A DNA stretch of 64,000 nucleotides. Source: Akkermansiaceae bacterium UBA2381 (GTDB lineage Bacteria; Verrucomicrobiota; Verrucomicrobiia; Verrucomicrobiales; DEV007). The first letter of the stretch is position 1; each line of letters starts with the position of its first letter. A program made the position numbers and the translations under genes. Under the pieces are notes generated by a model. It worked only from the letters and a program-made list of their open reading frames with translations. It was not told where the DNA came from and searched no databases. The DNA lies in assembly GCA_002344215.1 (NCBI GenBank), contig DDSV01000028.1, positions 6,051-70,050 of the forward strand, in the 5' to 3' direction. Shown one piece after another: positions 59,890 through 64,000 of the stretch.

Positions 59890-61392
59890 CTACTTTCGCA
59901 CAAGAACGGTAGGAACCGATAGGATTCCCGTTGGCCCCATATGCCGAATGGAGACGGCCGCCGGGGCTGTCGTAAACTGAAAAGTCTCCTGACCGGCGGG
60001 GATGGCACGAAGAGTGGTCCACGAGTTCCCGTTCTGCACCTGGATGATGCGCCATCGGGCGTCGGGAGCCGGTTTGAAGGTGAGGTGAAGGCCTCCCTTC
60101 TGCTCTGCAGGGGCGACATAGACGGGGCCGGGTGCGGCCGATCCAAGCCAGGGGGAGGCAGGGGGAAGGGCGGTCTCGGCGTAGATTTCCTTGAGCTTGG
60201 CGCGCAAGCCTCCCCGATCTTTCTTGATTGCCTCAATACTCCAGTGGAGATGCCCGGGACCGGAGGGGGAAGGGGTCTGCCGGGTCACCTCGATCTGACG
60301 AATCGTTTCGCTGGAAGGGCGCCCCTTATCTTCGGAACTCAAAATCCGGCTCGAGGCGATCCCGGGCCAGAGATGACGGCCTTTTTTGTTTTCGCCCGTC
60401 CACCATTGATACAGGGCGGTGAAGCTCTGATCCGAAGGTTCAATCCGCCAGTAGAGCTGGGGGGAGAAATAGTCGAGCCATCCCTGGTTCAGCCAGTAGC
60501 GGGAATCGGCAAAAATATGATCATAGGCATCGAGTCCGGCTGCGACGGAGGACGGGTAACCTGGCCGCCAGATCCCGAAGGGACTGATCCCGACATCGAC
60601 CCAGGATTTGGTGGATTTTACCGATGAATATAGCGACGAGACAAAGGAGTTGATGTTACTGCGGCGCCAGTCGCGGACGTTCAGCTTGCCTCCCTTTGAC
60701 TGATAGGCGCGAAAGGAGGCGGAATCATCGAACTGGTCGTAGACCTTTCCTCCCGAGGTTTTTGGATAGGGATAAAAATAGTCATCGATGTGGATACCAT
60801 CGACATCGTACCGTCTCGCCACATCGACCATGACATCGATGGCCCGTTGGCGAATGAAGTCGGATCCCGGGTTCCCCCATTTCATCGTGCCGGAGGCCAG
60901 CATCAGAGTGGAGTGCGTCTTGGTGATATGCTTCGCCGACTTGCTGGAGCGCTCCGTCGCGCTGGCACGAAAAGGGTTAAACCAGGCATGCAGTTCGATG
61001 CCGCGGCGATGCGCTTCCTGCACGGCGAAGGTGAGGGGATCGTAGCCATCGGAGGGGCCGACACCCATTTGTCCGGTCAGGAAAAAAGACCAGGGCTCAA
61101 GGCTCGATTTGTAAAAGGCATCGCATTCCGTCCTGACCTGAAAAATAACCGCATTGAGTCCCGATGCGGCCGCGAGGTCGAGCAGTCCGATCATTTCGGC
61201 ACGCTGCTGTTGGGGTGAGAGGGTGTAGGTCGAGGGCCAATCGAGATTGTGTACTGTCGCAATCCAGGCGGCCCGGAACTCGCGCCGGGGTTCCGGAACC
61301 TTGATTCTCCCCGGAACGTAATCTGCGCGCCCCGCCACCGGCAGGTTGAATGTAAGCGCGAAGAGGATGACGCAAAAGATTCGGGAAGGCAT
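59890..61392 (-). CDS. GHL10 (DUF187)-family glycoside hydrolase-like protein
   Basis: The protein has 500 residues with a signal peptide (IFCVILFALTFNLPVAGRA). EFRAAWIATVHNLDWPS, GLNAVIFQVRTECDAFYKSS, YDPLTFAVQEAHRRGIELHAWFNPFRA and YDVDGIHIDDYFYPYP are signatures of the GHL10 barrel, the last holding the likely acidic catalytic residues. A C-terminal beta domain of about 90 residues (KGGLHLTFKPAPDARWRI, VSIRHMGPTGI) follows. It probably acts outside the cytoplasm on polysaccharide. The upstream spacer carries a striking inverted repeat. Confidence 0.9.
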   Translation of the reverse strand: MPSRIFCVILFALTFNLPVAGRADYVPGRIKVPEPRREFRAAWIATVHNLDWPSTYTLSPQQQRAEMIGLLDLAAASGLNAVIFQVRTECDAFYKSSLEPWSFFLTGQMGVGPSDGYDPLTFAVQEAHRRGIELHAWFNPFRASATERSSKSAKHITKTHSTLMLASGTMKWGNPGSDFIRQRAIDVMVDVARRYDVDGIHIDDYFYPYPKTSGGKVYDQFDDSASFRAYQSKGGKLNVRDWRRSNINSFVSSLYSSVKSTKSWVDVGISPFGIWRPGYPSSVAAGLDAYDHIFADSRYWLNQGWLDYFSPQLYWRIEPSDQSFTALYQWWTGENKKGRHLWPGIASSRILSSEDKGRPSSETIRQIEVTRQTPSPSGPGHLHWSIEAIKKDRGGLRAKLKEIYAETALPPASPWLGSAAPGPVYVAPAEQKGGLHLTFKPAPDARWRIIQVQNGNSWTTLRAIPAGQETFQFTTAPAAVSIRHMGPTGILSVPTVLVRK

Positions 61393-61438
61393 AAATTTAA
61401 GTAGTCTTAAATATAAGGCTTTAGAAGGGAGTAGGCAA

Positions 61439-61530
61439 CATGGTCTTGATCTTAATCTTGTTCCTGATCCTGATCTTCACTGCGAACTGAAGACCATGGC
61501 CAAGATCAAGATCAGGAACAAGATTAAGAT
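61439..61530. repeat. Hexamer-based inverted repeat (21-bp perfect arms)
   Basis: Arms 61449-61469 and 61510-61530 are perfect complements, built from units such as AAGATC, AGGAAC and AAGATT. The 40-base loop has an inner stem (TCTTCA/TGAAGA), and a competing pairing (CATGGTCTT 61439-61447 with AAGACCATG 61490-61498) overlaps the outer one. It lies between the divergent GHL10 and mgtE genes. Confidence 0.8.
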
Positions 61531-61602
61531 TTGGAGAGAAGAGAATGCCGGGACCCGTCCCTGCTTGCGTTTTAATTCAGCACACCGAGGGTGCCCGCCG
61601 GG

Positions 61603-62997
61603 ATGGGGGAAAGCGAATTCACAAGCCAGCAGCCGGTTGATGTCGATACGATTCTGGAGGGGCTCCGGAGTTTGTCGGTCGACCGGATCAACGAGATCGC
61701 GAGGGAGGCTCATCCCGGGGACGTCGAAGTGGCCTTTGAACGCCTTGATGACTCGGATCGCGAAGAGGTGATGGCTTTGTTGCCTGCGGAAGTGCTCTCC
61801 GCGTGGGCCGACTATCTTCCCGCCGCCGATGTGGAGAAAAGGCTCGAGACACTTCCTCGAACCGAACAACGCGAGGTCCTCGAGTCCCTCTCCGACGATG
61901 AACTCGTCGATCTCCTCCAGGAGATGGAGGAAGAGGACAGGCCGCAATACATCGAGTTGCTGGGCGAGGAGAAGCGGCAGGTTTCCGAAGACCTCATGCG
62001 TTACCCCGAAGAGACGGCGGGCGGGCGTATGACCATGGCGATGGCTACGGTGAGGGAGAATCTCTCCGTCGAGGAGGCTCTTCGCCAGCTTGAAGCCGTC
62101 AGGGACGAAGCGGAAATACTCAGTCGGATTTTTGTGGTTGATCAGGATAGCCGGCTCCTCGGCAAGGTCAGATTGAGGGATCTCGCCTTCAGTGATCGGA
62201 AGACTCCCATCAGTGAGCTCATGGATTCGGATCAGATATCCGTTTCCGCGATGGCGGATCAGGAGGAGGCGGCCCAGATGGTTGCCCGATATGACCTGAT
62301 GGCACTCCCAGTCATTGATGAAGAAGGCAGAGTCATCGGTGTCATTACCCACGACGATGCGCTTGAGATCCTCGAAGAGGAATCAACCGAGGATATGGAA
62401 CGGATTTCCGGGATCGGCGGTTACGGAGAGCTCGCCTATCTGCAAACCTCGGCGGTGGCGCATTTCAAACGGCGTTTTGGCTGGATCGTCGCGCTTGCGT
62501 TTATGGCCTTGTGCTCGGGTTTCATCCTGCATGCCTTCGAGTCTATCCTCAAGTCCTACTACATCCTCGCGCTTTACCTTCCCATGGTCGTCGCCGCAGG
62601 CGGAAACACGGGGGCCCAATCCGCCACCATGGTGATCCGGGCCATGTCGCTGGGCGAGCTTGATACCCGCGAATTCTGGCGTGTTCTCTGGAAGGAGGGA
62701 CGGGTGGGGATCATGCTGGGAAGCCTTCTCGGACTGTGTGTTTTCCTGCAGATCAATTTTCTGCTCCCCTCCACCTTTGATACCGGTACGGTGAGTGCCT
62801 TCAAGGTCGGACTCGTCGTTGGATTTGCCCTGATGGCCCAGGTGCTCACCTCTACTCTGATTGGAGCCGGACTGCCGGTGGCTGCGAAACGAATCAATCT
62901 CGACCCTGCCGTGGTCGCCTCGCCGGCCATCACCACGCTCGTGGACATGAGCGGATCGGTGATTTACTTCGGCCTGGCGGGCTGGTTGTTCGGGTGA
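61603..62997 (+). CDS. mgtE: Magnesium transporter MgtE
   Basis: The protein has 464 residues from the ATG at 61603, ten bases after GAGGGTG; a GTG at 61591 is the alternative. Domains in order: the MgtE N superhelical domain (about 15-125), a CBS pair (about 130-255; MDSDQISVSAMADQEEAAQM and GRVIGVITHDDALEIL) and five transmembrane helices. The pore motif LPMVVAAGGNTGAQSATMVIRA is intact, with further segments ending AITTLVDMSGSVIYF. It is an inner-membrane Mg2+ channel gated by cytosolic Mg2+. Confidence 0.95.
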   Translation: MGESEFTSQQPVDVDTILEGLRSLSVDRINEIAREAHPGDVEVAFERLDDSDREEVMALLPAEVLSAWADYLPAADVEKRLETLPRTEQREVLESLSDDELVDLLQEMEEEDRPQYIELLGEEKRQVSEDLMRYPEETAGGRMTMAMATVRENLSVEEALRQLEAVRDEAEILSRIFVVDQDSRLLGKVRLRDLAFSDRKTPISELMDSDQISVSAMADQEEAAQMVARYDLMALPVIDEEGRVIGVITHDDALEILEEESTEDMERISGIGGYGELAYLQTSAVAHFKRRFGWIVALAFMALCSGFILHAFESILKSYYILALYLPMVVAAGGNTGAQSATMVIRAMSLGELDTREFWRVLWKEGRVGIMLGSLLGLCVFLQINFLLPSTFDTGTVSAFKVGLVVGFALMAQVLTSTLIGAGLPVAAKRINLDPAVVASPAITTLVDMSGSVIYFGLAGWLFG

Positions 62998-63055
62998 GAA
63001 GCGAGGGAGGAAACGACGGGGCTTTGTATGACTAGGCAGGAGTCTTTCCCTGCCC

Positions 63056-64000
63056 TCAAAAAGGCATCTTGCCGCCGCCGAATTGCTTCATCATCTGGCT
63101 CATTTTCCCTTTGCTGCGCATCATCTTACGCATCTGGCCGAACTGCTTGAGGAGCTGGTTCACCTGAGTCACGCTGACTCCGCTGCCCAGGGCGATGCGG
63201 CGGCGGCGGGAGGCTTTGATGATCTCGGGACGGGTTCTTTCTTTCGGAGTCATCGACAGGACGATGGCCTCGGTGCGCTTCATTCGTTTGTCATCGAGAT
63301 CGACTCCCTTGAGTTTGTCTCCCATTCCCGGGAGCATTCCGAGCAGACTCTGCATTCCGCCCATCCGGTTCATCATCCGGATTTGGGAGAGGAAATCATT
63401 GAAGTCGAAGTTCGACCCCTTCATTCGTTCCGCCATGCGGAGCGCCTCGTCCTCGTCAATGGCCTCGGCGGCCCGTTCGACGAGACCGACGATGTCTCCC
63501 ATGCCGAGGATTCTTCCCGCCATTCGGTCCGGGACAAATGCCTCGAAGTCGGAAAGCTTTTCGCCGACCCCGACGAACTTGATCGGCTTGCCGGTGACGC
63601 TTCGCATCGAGAGCGCGGCTCCTCCTCTAGCGTCGCCGTCGAGTTTGGTGAGAATCAGCCCGGACAGACCGATGATTTCATCAAATGCTTTTGCGACGTT
63701 CACTGCCTGTTGGCCGGTGGCGGAATCGGCAACAAGGAGAGTTTCTTTCGGAGCAAGAAGTCGATGCAACTGCCGCAACTCCTCGATCAGAGCGTCGTCC
63801 ACCTCCTGACGGCCGGCGGTGTCGAAGATGAGAACAGTTCCGCCCTGGTCTTCGGCCCATTTTAAGGCGGCTTTGGCGACTTTGAGGACGTCGGACTCTC
63901 CCGGTTCCGGAAGAAAGACAGGGATGTCGATCTGTCTCCCGAGGGTCGCCAGCTGTTCGATCGCGGCGGGTCGATAAAGGTCGCAGGCAACGAGCAGGGG
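63056..64000 (-). CDS. ffh: Signal recognition particle protein Ffh (5' end beyond the window)
   Basis: The visible part is the C-terminal 314 residues; the start lies past the right edge. CDLYRPAAIEQLATLG and FDTAGRQEVDD (G3 motif of SRP GTPases, where RL usually follows DTAG), LILTKLDGDARGGAAL (G4) and FVGVGEKLSDFEAFVPDRMAGRILGMGD are typical. The M domain follows (SFLSQIRMMNRMGG-like segment, IIKASRRRRIALGSGVSVTQVNQLLKQF) with a methionine-rich end. Ffh binds 4.5S RNA and signal peptides for co-translational targeting. It is convergent with mgtE. Confidence 0.95.
   Translation of the reverse strand, partial: PLLVACDLYRPAAIEQLATLGRQIDIPVFLPEPGESDVLKVAKAALKWAEDQGGTVLIFDTAGRQEVDDALIEELRQLHRLLAPKETLLVADSATGQQAVNVAKAFDEIIGLSGLILTKLDGDARGGAALSMRSVTGKPIKFVGVGEKLSDFEAFVPDRMAGRILGMGDIVGLVERAAEAIDEDEALRMAERMKGSNFDFNDFLSQIRMMNRMGGMQSLLGMLPGMGDKLKGVDLDDKRMKRTEAIVLSMTPKERTRPEIIKASRRRRIALGSGVSVTQVNQLLKQFGQMRKMMRSKGKMSQMMKQFGGGKMPF

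Noticed and set aside
61346..61771. Plus-strand ORF with KIKIRNKIKI
   Set aside because: The sequence is the translation of the hexamer inverted repeat and overlaps the mgtE start in another frame.
63000..63055. Terminator between mgtE and ffh
   Set aside because: A GGCAGG/CCTGCC stem is present, but there is no T-tract in either direction, so support is too thin.

Overview
The window looks like a Verrucomicrobia chromosome segment (high GC, dense genes on both strands, small AT-rich promoter islands). The main pointers are a type IV pilus locus laid out like the Akkermansia Amuc_1098-1102 cluster, a Minf_1886-family gene, several Gfo/Idh/MocA oxidoreductases including a Tat-exported one, and short hexamer/octamer intergenic repeats. 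The assignment is inference from gene content; no rRNA is present to confirm it.

Layout. 0.4-2.2 kb: tail of an Fe-S assembly operon on the minus strand (rhodanese-like redox protein, IscU/NifU-like scaffold, SufT). 2.2-9.3 kb: phosphatidylserine synthase, an SDR dehydrogenase, a pair of putative TPM-type proteins, a sugar oxidoreductase, an orphan E1-beta subunit and an O-methyltransferase. 9.4 kb: initiator tRNA-fMet with a strong terminator. 9.6-12.6 kb: a signalling patch (PAS histidine kinase, a Ser/Thr kinase-like protein with a broken DFG motif, a 74-aa protein, a stand-alone receiver). 12.2-29.3 kb: the pilus locus. Two minus-strand transcription units are likely: pilT, pilMNOP-like genes, PilW/X/V-like minor pilins and pilC (26.7 to 17.0 kb), then the major pilin, three more prepilins, pilB and the receiver (16.8 to 12.2 kb). 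The secretin gene is divergent at 26.9 kb. The leading gene of the first unit encodes a 503-aa modular minor pilin that could be a tip adhesin. No prepilin peptidase gene is in the window.

29.3-34.4 kb is an accessory island: an IS481-type transposase fragment, an exported SdrD-B-like protein, an outer-membrane barrel candidate, a RAYT transposase fragment and two family-2 glycosyltransferases. 34.5-47.6 kb returns to core genes: rhomboid protease, RecQ, an oxidoreductase, dCTP deaminase, cytidylate kinase, a Tat-exported propeller protein, a membrane class III cyclase, a Minf_1886 protein and an M16 peptidase. 47.6-54.5 kb is a plus-strand run of poorly characterised exported or membrane genes (PHP-domain protein, phosphodiesterase-superfamily enzyme, a 781-aa protein) ending in a PycTM-like membrane protein of the Pycsar effector family. 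54.5-64 kb: Tat oxidoreductase, HupE-like protein, TolC-type efflux lipoprotein, a lipoprotein with tandem DUF3251-like repeats, a GHL10 hydrolase, MgtE and a partial Ffh.

The most interesting items are the modular minor pilin with its surrounding machine and adjacent signalling genes, the PycTM-like gene coupled to uncharacterised exported proteins with no cyclase beside it, the degenerate kinase, and palindromic or tandem repeats, one of which supplies the last codons of the cyclase gene. All functional calls come from reading motifs by eye; no database search was run.
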